From assembly GCA_039881145.1 (NCBI GenBank), contig JAYKKI010000029.1, positions 25,958,001 to 26,022,000 on the forward strand: a DNA stretch of 64,000 bases, read 5' to 3'. Each line of letters opens with the position of its first letter. Position 1 is the stretch's first letter. A program made the translations under genes and the position numbers. The stretch comes from Druceiella hillmani (lineage: Eukaryota > Arthropoda > Insecta > Lepidoptera > Hepialidae). Positions 14,562 to 25,878 of this stretch are shown here, piece after piece. The notes under the pieces are model-generated. The model was not told the origin of the DNA. It worked only from the letters and a program-made list of their open reading frames with translations, and did not search any database.

Positions 14562-17500
14562 CTGGTTGATCAAGGCCAAGTCAATCTGTATATCTGACAA
14601 AAAACGAGGCAGGCGCTGGACACGGCACATTATAGTATTCCGTACAAGCCTTCTCCATAAATACAAAATAATTCTTGTAGAATATTACCACATGTAACCT
14701 ATTACAATTTCATTTTGCTTGATTTATCCAAAAATTTAATATTAATAGTATATTGAAATGATTAATATTACAGATATAAGAATAAACATTATAACGTATG
14801 ATATACACATGTGGACTAAACTATACATGTACACTTGAACTGAAATGATCACACAAATCTATTAAACATGATTACCGCATATCTAAAAAATACTTCTTCC
14901 ATTATTTATAAAATTAAAAACCTATCTATGAATTACCTCCTTAACTATATTGATGACCCTAATTTAATTCTTACTTATTTGTATATGCAGATACTATGGT
15001 GTTTTAAGTAAGGTCATATACCTTAATAATCAGCCGATTTTCATATTTATTTCATCAAAATAAATCTTAAGTTATTATATTTTACATATGGATAGTATAA
15101 AATTTTCTGATATTTTCATAAAATTTTGAAGATTTCAAACTTATGAGAATTTAGAAACATTAAATACTCTGTGTGACAGTTTTTTGTTTCCATATTCTTT
15201 TATAATTTATTACTAAATTTATGAGCGACGTTCTACACATTCTCATATGGGCATCAAATAAAAGACCTAATTATTTGGTATTTTTTTTCTATTTTATCAC
15301 CCCGAATTCAACGCTTTAAAATAAATAAAATTTTCATCACAGGAAAATTACCTTTTTCAATACAATCCCTTAAGTGAAAGTTTCAAGTTTGGAAAAAGAT
15401 AATAGTCTCTGGAAACCGAGTCTAAATGGTCGATGATTAAGTTGTTCAAACCCGCAGTCCTGCACAGGAACCCGAACTAGAGATATGGTATCAAATCAAA
15501 GGCATCAATATTATAGTCATGAGCAGCATAAAAAATGGATGATGAAGATAACAATATAGAAAAACAAGTATCTATATCCAAGGGTATCTATACTTTTCCT
15601 GACTGTTATATAAAGTATATTTTTTACTTAGTCTCCATATTTAAAATCCATACATTTGTGTTGCTCCCCCCTTATGATATTCTATCAATTCCTATCCATC
15701 ATTAATTTGACAACTACGCAAGAAATTAAGATTATAAGAAATTTAATAATAAATAAGAAAATTAATAAGAATATAATATAAATAAGAAAATTAATTTAAT
15801 AAAATAAGAAAACAAGAGCCAGAAACAGACCAGCAAAACTAAATGAACATAAATAAAGTTTAAATTTCGCATTCTTCCTCTGGGCAATGACTTAATATTT
15901 TCTTCAATCGTTCGCCTGAGGTTAGGCACTGAAACATGAATCCAACGTTAAATTTGTCTTGCTTAAATTGTAACAAACAAACATCATCTCTTCTCAAATT
16001 ACGAATAGTATGAAGTGTTACGAAGATAACAATTCTTGATAGCATTATATTGACACCATTCACTTGCCATTCGAAAGAAGTTTCTGGAGAATTTTGAGTG
16101 AAAATCGATACAATACTTGCAGTAAAATGCTCATACGAGTAAAAGCATCAACAAATATTAGCAACCAACTATTCAATCTTTCTTAAAGCTTTACATTTTC
16201 TAATATAATGCCTGAAGATCAATTGAGTAATTTGTGTACACTAATAGTTTCATCGCTTTCTCTAATCTGTACATTTTTCAATTATTGAGTTAGATGTAAA
16301 CATTATCTCTATTTCTTTTGAGTTAATGTTTTTGTGCCAATACTTTGCCAGTTCACACCCTCGATGGTTTGCACTCGATAAACAATTACACTGTTTTGAA
16401 AATTTTTTAAAACTTATTGCCTTTTTTACACACCATGGCTGCATAAATAGCTACGTAATTAAGAGAATGTCCTGAGCACGACACAAATATAACCATCTCA
16501 CATTTTTCTAAGTACTCTGGTTTGTAAGTGCGAATCACTTTTCATTGATTCTGGCTTGCAAACCAGAATACTTTTGTGACATATTTGATGCATTATTGTA
16601 ACTTTATCCCCTGCAAATGATCTTTATGCGGTTATCATAATTCTCAAAAAGGGACAATATTGTTTCCTTTAATTATTTAAATTCATATTTTTAATGTATT
16701 TACACTAAACTTGAGAGGCAAAGGGAACACAGTCTTTCACAATTTTTAAAATATTATCTAGTCAATATGACACAGATTAAGGGTAGAATTAACACTAATA
16801 AAAAAAAAACTGCTAATTTCACCTTACTTTGATACTCATTAAGACTTGTTTTTGTTTGACAATGAACTTATTACAAATATTTGCTGATAAATACAAAATT
16901 TATCATAAAATAAGAGTCATAAAACCGATAAGTAGACTTGATTTCTAAAATTCATAATACCATTTGAGTGTACAAATTTAAGGGTCAACTATGTACAAAC
17001 CAATGTTCTGATTTTATTTACAAAAAAAGGGAAGTGTGACATATAGACCCCTGGTTGTCACCTGGCAACACAACAACACGTAAAAATATATAACAGTTGC
17101 AATGGCAGTCTTAATGTAATAAAGACACACACTCTTACTTCTGGTATTAATTAATATTACTAACCATAGGATTTAATGTTACAGTGCACGTTATTGTTGA
17201 GTTTAAGAATGGTGACTAACGTAAATCACTCAGACTGTATTGTTACTTGCTCGGTAAATTATGTAGTTAGTGATCAATTCCTTTTCAACTGCATCTGATT
17301 CTGAGTCCACTTGGAAGTCAAGCTATAACCAGATTCTGAGTCCACTCAGAAGTCAAGACGTTTCAGATCAATATTTAGTCATTTAATCCATACGCTTCCT
17401 AAGACTGGTCTGAGATAGTCAGGTATTACAAATAACAATTCATTTGAAACCCCTCATATTTGATTGAAACTATAGCCAACTTAAAATTAATTTTTGAAAG

Positions 17501-18183
17501 TCCTGCCTAACAATCTTACGAAAAAATTAAATATTACCCCTACCAGGGCAATAAACTATATAAAGATTCTGAGTCCACTTGGAATTTTTGGTCATGTTGA
17601 TTTAATCTTAAAGACGTGTAGAATTTTGCAACATCTTTCGAGGAAAGTTCAAAACTGGGCCTAAAGATATTACAGATTTCATTCATACCTATATTTTCCG
17701 GATCTGTTTCGATAGACTTAACCTTTGAGCTAGCTTTTTTCATTAAGCAAAACAAACATACTTTTTATATATGGCAAGCCTTTAGACAAAAACACATTTC
17801 AATTTGTTATAAGGAATTCGATAATTGTTTAACCTGTTTGTTTAGCCGAAGTTTCTGAAATCTGATCTAGAATTTCAAAGCATCTGTGATGATCATATTG
17901 TCTTGACTGCAGCTACAGCGCTAGATGTATTCCCCTCATATGTATGCAGCCATGTCATATTCCTAAAACTTGACAGTTAACTTGACATTTTTGTATCTGA
18001 CAACTGCAACAGTTTTTCGCTAATACTGTTATTCATTCCATGAATAATTTGAACCATCAAGAAGTTGTTTGAGAGATTTGTCTTACATAACAAGTGACAC
18101 ACAGATTTGCATTCTTGACAAAATCGGCGTTGTTGTATATCATTATTACATTTAGTTTGAGGCTAAGACATCTTCCTAATAAA
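14562..18183. other. AT-rich sequence with short repeats, no gene recognised
   Basis: No recognisable protein or RNA gene. Small structures seen: an imperfect hairpin around 16513-16571 (arms like GTACTCTGGTTTGTAAG), and three copies of the phrase GATTCTGAGTCCACT at about 17297, 17332 and 17565. Minus-strand open frames of 60-71 codons at 15860, 16262 and 17540 have no family motif. Confidence 0.5.
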
Positions 18184-18585
18184 TATAATGTCATGTTTGC
18201 GGAATTTTTGCGAAAAGTAGCATGCAATAGGGATCAATGTGAATTTAAGTTCTTTGACAATGATATAATGTCATGTTTGCGGAATTTTCGGGAAAAGTAG
18301 CATGCAATAGGGATCAACGTGAAGTTAAGTTCTTTGACAATGATATAATGTCATGTTTGCGGAATTTTCGGGAAAAGTAGCATGCAATAGGGATCAATGT
18401 GAAGTTAAGTTCTTTGACAATGATATAATGTCATGTTTGCGGAATTTTCGGGAAAAGTAGCATGCAATAGGGATCAATGTGAAGTTATGTTCTTTGACAA
18501 TGATATAATGTCATGTTTGCGGAATTTTTGGGAAAAGTAGCATGCAAATAGGGATCAATGTGAAGTAAGAGTTCTTTAACACAGA
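18184..18585. repeat. 80-bp tandem repeat, five copies
   Basis: The phrase TCATGTTTGCGGAATTTT recurs at 18191, 18271, 18351, 18431 and 18511, an exact 80-base period. The units differ by only a few substitutions. The last unit decays after a one-base insertion in GCAAATAGGG. It is a minisatellite-type array, and frames read through it are incidental. Confidence 0.95.
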
Positions 18586-19094
18586 GGTCTTTGTTACTTT
18601 GTATGTTCCTCGCATCAAAGCAACTCTCGAGCCGTCCGTGAAGAAAATTTTTTTTATTTATCGTAAAATTCGAAATAAAATTGTCACTTGGGATGGGGGT
18701 TTCACTTGACTTCATAACCTGAAGGATTTCATTGTTCCGTTATAAAACAGAGGTTACATTAGACAAAGTAGCTTTCAAATCCGATTCCATGTTGATACAA
18801 ATTTCATTTACATAGTATAAGATATACCCAATACGACGGCGAACTCGCTACACATCTTATTTTATCCTCATCACCACATTGTTTTAACACTGACGCGAAG
18901 AAAGAATAAAACCTATGCACAAAACAAAGAACAGTTTATTTGTAAATACATTGAGTATATCGTTAAGTGGGGAGGGGGTAGGGTGAGTGAAGGCAAAGGA
19001 GAATTTCAGATGGTGCTCTTATTTTTAGTGTATGAACTGCAGCCATAGACAAAATGCATTCAAAACTTATCGACTCTTTCTACATTCGTTAACG
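18586..19094. other. Non-coding spacer
   Basis: No gene recognised. A minus-strand open frame (18485-18715) partly overlaps the tandem array and has no known motif. Confidence 0.5.
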
Positions 19095-19100
19095 GCTTAG

Positions 19101-20080
19101 CCTTAGAATAAAGAGTACTCCAGAAGGCGAGAACACGCGCAAAAGTGTGTCCAAAAAACTACGCATAAAATGTAGTTTTAAAACACGGCTGTCAGTGCAA
19201 TTTAAGACAGCTCTGAAAGGTTATGTGCTTTCTATGTGACAATATAGCTTAAAATGCCGGCTTGTGCTTTTCCCACCTGCAAAAATATCACTGGACTGCA
19301 AAAGAAACAAATTGGGATTACTTTTCATACATAAAAACGTTTACTTAATTTCATTTTCAATTAACTATACAATTTTAAAATATCGAAGTACATTATTATT
19401 AACAGAAGCGCGCCATTTTTATGGGTGTTGTCACATCTTAAAAAATTGTTTACCCAAATTAAAACATCTTAATTGCTCGATACTGAAAAGCGTAAAATTT
19501 TATTTGTAAAAAAATCGGGATTTCTTGAAAAATGCGAACCGATATTGTTTAAAATATGAAGAAATTATATCACGACATTGAATGCTAATTAATATAAATA
19601 ATTGTTTCGTCCTATTTTTAATTTCTTTAGTCTGATATCGAATATTTTCAAACTTTTATTATGGGTTTTTCACACTAAGATAATTGTTTTCTTTTTGCAT
19701 TAAAAGTGTTAAGTGATGAATAAAATGGTAAAATGTAACAAAGTTTTTAAATAATTTTAATCTAAATACTTTGGCCATTGGTTGTGATCAGAATAAACAT
19801 TTTAGAAATTTAACATGGCGGCCTTCATAATAATACATGTAAGCCAAGCCATGACCATATAAATTGATGCAAATTTGAATCCTACTGCTGCAAGGAAATA
19901 TATTTATATGCGTCGATTTCCTGAAGTTCGTGGGTAAATTTATTCTGCTAGTAATACCATGCGCGTTGGGGAGGGCGCTAGTAGGCGGAGCGCGGTGCCC
20001 CGTCCACCGATTTTTGGCTTCACCGCGGCCGCGAAATGATTCGTGCGTATGCGCCTTCTGGATTACTCTATATTCTAAGG
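19101..20080. mobile_element. 980-bp inverted-repeat DNA transposon with THAP remnant (P-like?)
   Basis: The ends form near-perfect inverted repeats of about 29 bases: the left begins CCTTAGAATAAAGAGTA and the reverse complement of the right begins CCTTAGAATATAGAGTA; both continue into TCCAGAAGGCG. GCTTAG flanks both ends (19095-19100 and 20081-20086) as a likely target duplication. The interior encodes the start of a THAP zinc finger but no transposase core, so the element is non-autonomous. THAP domains are typical of P-element transposases but also occur elsewhere, and a 6-7 bp duplication differs from the 8 bp of P elements, so the superfamily stays open. Confidence 0.75.
19254..19330 (+). 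pseudogene. THAP zinc-finger N-terminal fragment
   Basis: ATG at 19254 opens MPACAFPTCKNITGL and continues to GITFH, matching the THAP signature (Cys-X4-Cys followed by a basic loop and F-H). A stop follows two codons after the His, so the remaining Cys/His and the AVPTIF-type tail are missing. It lies within the 980-bp inverted-repeat element and presumably represents the transposase N-terminus. It might instead be a first exon, but I see no following exon inside the element. Confidence 0.55.
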
Positions 20081-20086
20081 GCTTAG

Positions 20087-21594
20087 CGTTCAAAAGATAG
20101 GTACACAAAGTTACATGAACCTAGCGAATGTTTATTCTATGTATCTTGCCGATAAAAGTTAAATATTGTCTATGGCGTCGTTGGCTAATGTCAAACTAGA
20201 CTTGGGCGCTACGAGTATTTTGTGATAATTATACAGGTATTATATAATATCGGTGATAAAATACAAGACGAGTATGGGCGGCGTAATTCCATTGTGAGAA
20301 GACCATATTACAAATAGCTATTGACTTACGGTCTACTGAGACGTGCAATAAATCTTAATTGTATCCTTTATTTCCTACAGGTAAAATCGGGAAATCCTAT
20401 AAAATAATTTCTAAATGAGACATTTTTGATAAAAATACATTATTCCATTTTTCCTCCAGGCTTTGGACTAAATAACTCATTTAACATAGTAATTTAGATA
20501 GCATGTTTAAGAAATTAATCACATTATTTACAATAGTTATCATTAATTTTAAAATATGGATATTGCCTTGTTCATTTTAGGCAATTTTGTTTAATAATGT
20601 AGTAAGATTGTTATAGTTGTTACAGTTGGATGTTTTCTATTCAAATGTTTCCTTAAATTAGATGTAGCTGGTTTGAATGACAATTTAGTTTTGTAAATAT
20701 CGCTAGAAGCAAAATAATCACTCAAGTCTATAAAATACTCTCATACGGCATTGGACTTTCTAGTGGACGTAATGACGAAATTGTAATTTTACCTAATTAA
20801 CAGTTTTATATACACTATTTACTTAAACTACAAAGTAATGACATTCAACTGTTTTAATATAAAAATGGAGAATCATTAGACGAAAATAACATCGTACTTA
20901 AAATACATATTTTAAAATACTCGTGCTTATCGTGTTAAGTAAATATTTGTCGGCGAACTGCGAAGTGTGAAGCAATACTTAATGTAATGAGTAAAACGAG
21001 TAAACAAGTATGTTTATTGCGTACTTTTAAAGTATTACGAGTATTTACATTTTCAGTTTGTCCCTTATTTCATTTAGGTTTTAAATTTGAAAGAACGAGA
21101 AAACCTGAGTACGATATGCGTGAGTGAAATAGCGATAACTAGCTAGACAAAGAGGGATAGGATTATGCCGCAGCCCGACCATAAAGTAACCATTGTTCGA
21201 ACGTCCAGTCGGCAAGTCATACGAGTATTTACGATAACGTATTTTTATCTGAGATATCGAGTATTTTATCGGTGAAAATAAAAACGCTTCATCTCTAGGT
21301 CAAACCAAACGTTTGTATATATCAATAATCTGACTCGGGTGAATTGTCATAGAAACTGTAAAACGAAGTGGAAAGGTTTTTCGCTGGCTGATTATTTCGT
21401 TATTATTTTCCATTTTGTTGCAATAAGTTATCTATTATATGCTTTATTTATATTTTAAATCTATTCTCCATTTAGTTTTTGTCCGTAGATATATTCAATC
21501 AATTATTATAGTCAGTGTTCTGTTCGGTAAGATTTTTCCTTTCTTTATTTTTTTGTATTATTCATTTTTATCAAATTGAATCTACATCAAATTC
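20087..21594. other. Non-coding spacer with recurrent ACGAGTATTT-like motifs
   Basis: No gene seen. Variants of ACGAGTATT recur at about 20212, 20925, 21048, 21221 and 21259, more often than the local composition leads one to expect. Confidence 0.4.
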
Positions 21595-23155
21595 ATGAAA
21601 ATGGATTTAGTTATTCCCCCTAAACCACGAGACCCTTCTATATCTCCAATTTCTAATAATGAAATTGCTAGTCCTACTTCCCCAGATAGTTATGTTTCCA
21701 TAATGGACTTCCAACGGGAATCCAAAACGCAAACCTAAAGATTGTAAAATAGCAAACTATAAAACAATAATTCCTGTCCCATTTCAGAACCCGAGCTCAG
21801 CATATATCTCCCTTTGCTCCTCATCTGTCTTTTGGAAGCGGCCATTTTCTGATTAATTTCCCTCGTTGAAATTTAAATGCTGAAAAAAATTTCCCTTTTC
21901 GAAAATACAACCTACATAGGGCAGATTGGGTGGAATTCCGCACTTTCCTCAATGTCGAAGTAGATTCCCTCCCTCCAGTGGACCTGGATGGCATTGACCA
22001 TTGCTATGGCCAATTTGTAAGGGATATAGACATATACATTCGGAACTTTATCCCAGCTAAGAGATTTAACCACCGCTACAAATCCTCTCCTTCCTGGTGG
22101 GATGGAAACTGTTTTGCAGCGGTTAAGACCTGCAAAGAGGTTGAAGCGAAATATGAATTTAGCATGTCGGAAGCAAACTTCCTCTTGTTTCGAAAAACAC
22201 AAGCACAGACTAAACGAATTCTCCTTAAAAAAAGAGGAAAGGCTGGAAAAAATTCTGTCACTCCGTCTCTTCTTCTACTCCCTCTCGTGTCGTCAGGCCT
22301 AATATAAAACGCTTTTAGTCTAGTTTTCAGGCTGATCTTCCCAAATCCTTACACGAGAATTGGGTAGATCAATATTTGAATAATTTTGCTCCCTCATCCA
22401 TCCAAAATTTAGATGAAACTTTCAGATATAATTTTACTAGTTCCAACCATTTTTTAGAAGTAGATTTCTCCATTAATGAATTGAATTTCACCTTGCATCA
22501 TCTTAAGGACCCTTCTCCTGATATTGACGGAATGTTATATTCAATGGTGAAAAATACTTTACCATTTACCCGCTGGTATCTTCTATTCCTCATTAATTGT
22601 ATATTCAAATCATGTTATATTCCAAAGTCTTGAAAAGCTCAAATAATAATTCCCATTCTCAAACCTCATAAAGATCCCAATGTAGGTTGAAACAAGAACT
22701 ATAGGAAGGACTTGCCTTCGTTGAAACAAGAACTATATTTTTCTGTTGAAGAATTATATCCCAGAATGAGTCCCAAGGCTCTGTTTTAAGTCCCTTACTT
22801 TTCAATATTTACTCCTATATGATCCACACTACGGTAAATCCATTTTTTCGTGTTTTGCAACACGCTGATGATCTGCTTTTATATTGTTTTGATAAATCAA
22901 TAATGGTTGTCGAAAATACCCTTGTTAACCTAAACAAATGGGTTGACTCTCATGGTATGGATTTATCCTCTTCCAAAAGCGCTCTGGTGGTCTTCTCGGG
23001 AAGGAGAATTACTCCACCGTTATCTATTTCTCATAATTCCTCCTCGACCCCTGTTATTTCCAATACCAAATTCTTAGGTATGTTCCGATACTCTATATTA
23101 TCCTGGAACATTCACATTGAATACTAATGCCAGGCGAATATAAATATTCACCGTC
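21595..23155 (+). pseudogene. RNase H-type LINE, copy A (ORF1 start joined to ORF2 RT), decayed
   Basis: Plus-strand remnant of a two-ORF LINE. ATG at 21602 starts the ORF1 N-terminus (Pro-rich, MDLVIPPKPRDPS); the sequence then jumps near 21730 directly to ORF2, losing the rest of ORF1 and the endonuclease. The ORF2 linker (VDSLPPVDLDGI) follows at 21961, RT finger residues (LKDPSPDIDGMLYS) at 22504, and the RT active-site motif ADDLLLY at 22864. The text ends around NTKFLG...HIEY near 23127-23155. Stops and frameshifts occur throughout, and the central RT palm is deleted. The same family appears inverted at 27905-31300 and as a 5' remnant at 48050-48880. Confidence 0.8.
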
Positions 23156-23335
23156 CCTCACCGACAACCACCACCGACAGCGCCTCCAGTAACGCTGGTG
23201 CCGGCCCGGCTCGCTTCCCTGCTGCCGGCACCGGTTGCAATCTCTCCACCAACGTCTGCCGCTACCACACCTCGACCGTGACGCCAGCTGGCCTCGCGCA
23301 GAAGACGGTTTCAAACGACACCGTCATTTAGATTA
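23156..23335. other. GC-rich patch of unknown origin
   Basis: Counting bases, 23161-23280 is about 65-70% G+C, whereas all surrounding DNA is strongly AT-rich. On the plus strand it stays open (rich in Thr, Ser, Ala, Gly, with two Cys) up to a TAG at 23327. It sits exactly between the 3' ends of two oppositely oriented LINE fragments. I do not recognise the protein. It might be a captured foreign fragment or filler DNA. Confidence 0.6.
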
Positions 23336-24330
23336 CCCTCACCAAACCCACCATCACAGGCTGGAGACTCTTTGACACACAGCCTAGCCAAATGAATGGG
23401 AATAGAACAGTGACCCTAACGCACTGGAAGGGGATCCTCAATGAAATTACTAGTGAAACATGGAACCCGTTCACGGCTGCGAACCGGGTTTTTGCGTCAA
23501 CTATTTCATTACCGACTAAGCCGCAGTGACTAGGAATCCATGCAAGAACAACATCCGATCCCGATCTTGATTAGGAGAGTTAGGAAGCTACAATTTACTG
23601 AAAAAGGAACTTATGGAGTGGGAGAAGATAAGAAGCTTGCGAACCTTTTTAAGCCGAGCATATCTCAAGGCCTCTACAATAGCTCTACATTCTCCAGAAA
23701 ATATTGAACAATCTTTTGGGAGGGGAAAATATGTCGAATGAGAAATAGCCGGGCAATAAAAAGACGCACCTACATAGCTGTATTTTTGGGGTTTTGATAC
23801 GTCTGTGTATATTCGCATCCCATTCACCCATAAATTATTTAGGATGGAATTGAACAATGAATTGGAATTACTAGATTTCTTATTAAGTCTGAAACACAAA
23901 TTTATATTTGGACTGTGAATTACCGATTCAAATGGAAAACTAATACAGGGGAGAGAGGCATTTTGATAAATTGTGTTTAAGAGGGATTAGATTTTTGGAA
24001 GCTAACCGTGAGGAGGGGATGAGGCTAAGAATGTCAAAAAGGGAATAATTATTAACAAATCTGGAAAAAAGGGTTAGTTTTAGGAATAAAGGATGGGATA
24101 AGAACCTAGCCGCTTTCAAGAGAAATAGATCAGCTAGGTATTGACGACGAAGGGATAGGGGATGATCAGCACATTCTACTTGTAGGGCATTAATGGACCT
24201 GGATTTCATCGCAGCCGCCATGTTTCTTGGAGCTTGAGACTGAATACGAAATAAATTCGAAACCGATTTAGAAATAAAAGAGCAATTTAATGTATAATAC
24301 CTATAATTAATTACTTTTATAGAGTACATC
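23336..24330 (-). pseudogene. LINE 3' part: RT thumb and RNase H, decayed
   Basis: Minus strand, read from 24330 down: the RT thumb/connection (RIQSQAPRNMAAAMKS, then INALQVEC and LSLRRQYLADLF), then an RNase H domain with IYTDVSK, GECRAIVEAL and, after frameshifts, WIPSHCGLVGNE. The last corresponds to the WxPgHxGxxGNExAD motif of LINE RNase H. Orientation and content suggest it is the continuation of the minus-strand LINE at 27905-31300, which stops at the residues just before this thumb. The boundary with the adjacent gypsy remnant lies somewhere in 24240-24330. Confidence 0.75.
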
Positions 24331-25350
24331 TAAATGACGTCCAGTCCGAACCGAGTTCCTTCCCGAAGTAAAACGCGTTGCGATCTCCCGCTCTAAGCAG
24401 TCATCGCCCGCATTCTATTTGGCTTCGAGAGAAGCGAGGGCCACACACCTTCTTAGCTCAATTTCAACACGGCCTTTCCTGAGAGGAGAACGTCCTCGTT
24501 CTCGTGTGATGTATCGATGGTCAGCTCCTCGTCAGTTGGTTGTTCAGTCAATGTAGACTCGAAGTCTCCTTAATATAGAGTTAACAAAGAAAACAATTCT
24601 TATAATATTAATGTTAAATCGTACTGAAATGTGAGGTCTGCCCACTTGCACGAGGTTTGCTCATATAAATAATAGCGAGGTCTGCTCGCAAAGTCAAGCT
24701 CTGAGGTCTGCTCACAAAAGATAATGTGCGAAATCTGCTCGCAAGCCAGCATGGGAAGTCTGCTCACAAAAGGCCATATGCGGGGTCTGCTCACAACTCA
24801 TGATGCGAGGTCTGCTCATAAAATAAATGTTTAAGAGGTTACAATAAACTTATAAAATATTACTTTCAAAGAAGGCAGAACATGTGTCTAGAGTCCCATT
24901 CTTCCTTCCAAGGCGCCATAAATTCTGCGACAGCTTGTGTTAACTTTCCCCGAGAATCAGCAACCAACTGCAACTCGTATTTTCCCTTCACTACGCGCTA
25001 AGGACCGCGCATGCCAGAGTCAAGCTTCCCTGTAGATTGTGCTTTTTTATTACAAAAACCAGCGAATTGAGCTCAAAAGTATGAAATAATCGCCGATTCT
25101 TATTGATCAAGGTATCTTGTCGTTCTTGGTTCTGTCTCAATAACTCCGATGCACGCCATCTAGTCATATCGTACAGTGCTTCTCGATTAGAATTCGAACT
25201 ATCTATAGCCACATCGCGAATAAGATTGCGGATCAACGATGATACCACATTCGTCCCTAGGAGGAGGCTAAGAGTGGAATGTTGAGTTGTCTTGTGTTTT
25301 GCCATGAGATGTTTCACATCTGACAGGCATCTCGTGACGGCAATCAAAAT
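24300..25350 (-). pseudogene. Ty3/gypsy 3' remnant: integrase C-terminus and 3' non-coding region (family F, copy 1)
   Basis: Colinear with 53650-54700 on the same strand. From 25347 downward the frame encodes the end of integrase: the helix SELLRQNQERQDTLINKN followed by an SH3-like C-terminal segment including VIKKHNLQGS and, in another frame, KLTQAVAEF. Below 24990 comes non-coding DNA with an array of eight GAGGTCTGCTCRCAA-type boxes, then sequence shared with the copy at 53.6 kb down to about 24295. No RT or gag is attached, so this is a truncated 3' end. Its left limit overlaps the uncertain LINE junction. Confidence 0.7.
24631..24830. repeat. Array of short boxes (consensus GAGGTCTGCTCRCAA), copy 1
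   Basis: Eight degenerate copies about 25-28 bases apart on the plus strand (TTGYGAGCAGACCTC in the element's sense). A matching array of about nine copies lies at 53967-54190 in the second element of the same family. The cores are well kept while the spacers vary. Confidence 0.85.
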
Positions 25351-25476
25351 TACTTTATTTCGTAGGTAAACAAAATTTACACTTGAAATACGTCATATAC
25401 TTTTTATAAACTACTACAAGGTCGGAATTCCAAGGAGTTGGTCCCATAGTAAAAGTTGTTAGTATACATGAGTACA

Positions 25477-25540
25477 TAAGCTGACAAGAGTTAATTAAAA
25501 GTCACCCTTAAGCTGACAAGAGTTAATTAAAAGTCACCCT
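25477..25540. repeat. Exact 32-bp tandem duplication
   Basis: The 32 bases at 25477-25508, beginning TAAGCTGACAAGAG, are repeated exactly at 25509-25540. Confidence 0.95.
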
Positions 25541-25601
25541 ATATGTATATATTACTAGCTATTGTTCCTGGCTTTGTTTGAAAAATAAGTAAAATAAAAT
25601 A

Positions 25602-25858
25602 AAAAGTTTAAAAATCCTGACTACGGAAAAAATCGGGCTTTGAAAAGTACGAAACAAGCAAATATTCTAGGAAAACCGAGGTCGCATACCACCTTGCCTT
25701 ACAATATGAGCAACTATGAGGGTCTACATAACCTAGGGCAAGATGGCAGGTGACCACGGTTATCCTCTAAATATCCAAATCCACTAAAGAATATTTGCTT
25801 GTTTCGTACTTTTCAAAGCCTGATTTTTTCCATAATCGGGTTTTAGTTTTTCAACTTT
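25602..25858. repeat. Long palindrome (fold-back) upstream of the hAT-like ORF
   Basis: The left arm 25602-25668 is mirrored at 25788-25858. An exact core spans GGCTTTGAAAAGTACGAAAC and its continuation to AAATATTCT. A weaker inner pair (25669-25705 with 25735-25766) extends the stem, leaving a loop of about 30 bases. The right arm ends 20 bases before the ATG of the hAT-like gene. It may be an inserted MITE or part of the element's own subterminal structure. Confidence 0.85.
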
Positions 25859-25878
25859 TTATTTTTTTGTTTAACAGA

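Noticed and set aside
15860..18715. Minus-strand frames that might together form a transposase
   Set aside because: No catalytic or zinc-finger pattern that I could match, and no paired termini found.
19788..20108. 106-codon minus-strand frame
   Set aside because: It lies across the right terminus of the 980-bp inverted-repeat element and crosses into flanking DNA; no motif.
23340..23527. Plus-strand open stretch after the GC-rich patch
   Set aside because: Its complement encodes the LINE RNase H end (WIPSHCG...GNE), so the plus frame is a shadow.
21595..24330. Twin-priming inversion as explanation for head-to-head LINE pieces
   Set aside because: Twin priming puts the 5' sides of the two pieces together; here the 3' sides face each other.
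24631..24830. CRISPR-like look of the regularly spaced boxes
   Set aside because: Repeats are short and degenerate, spacers similar rather than unique, and the context is a eukaryotic retroelement.
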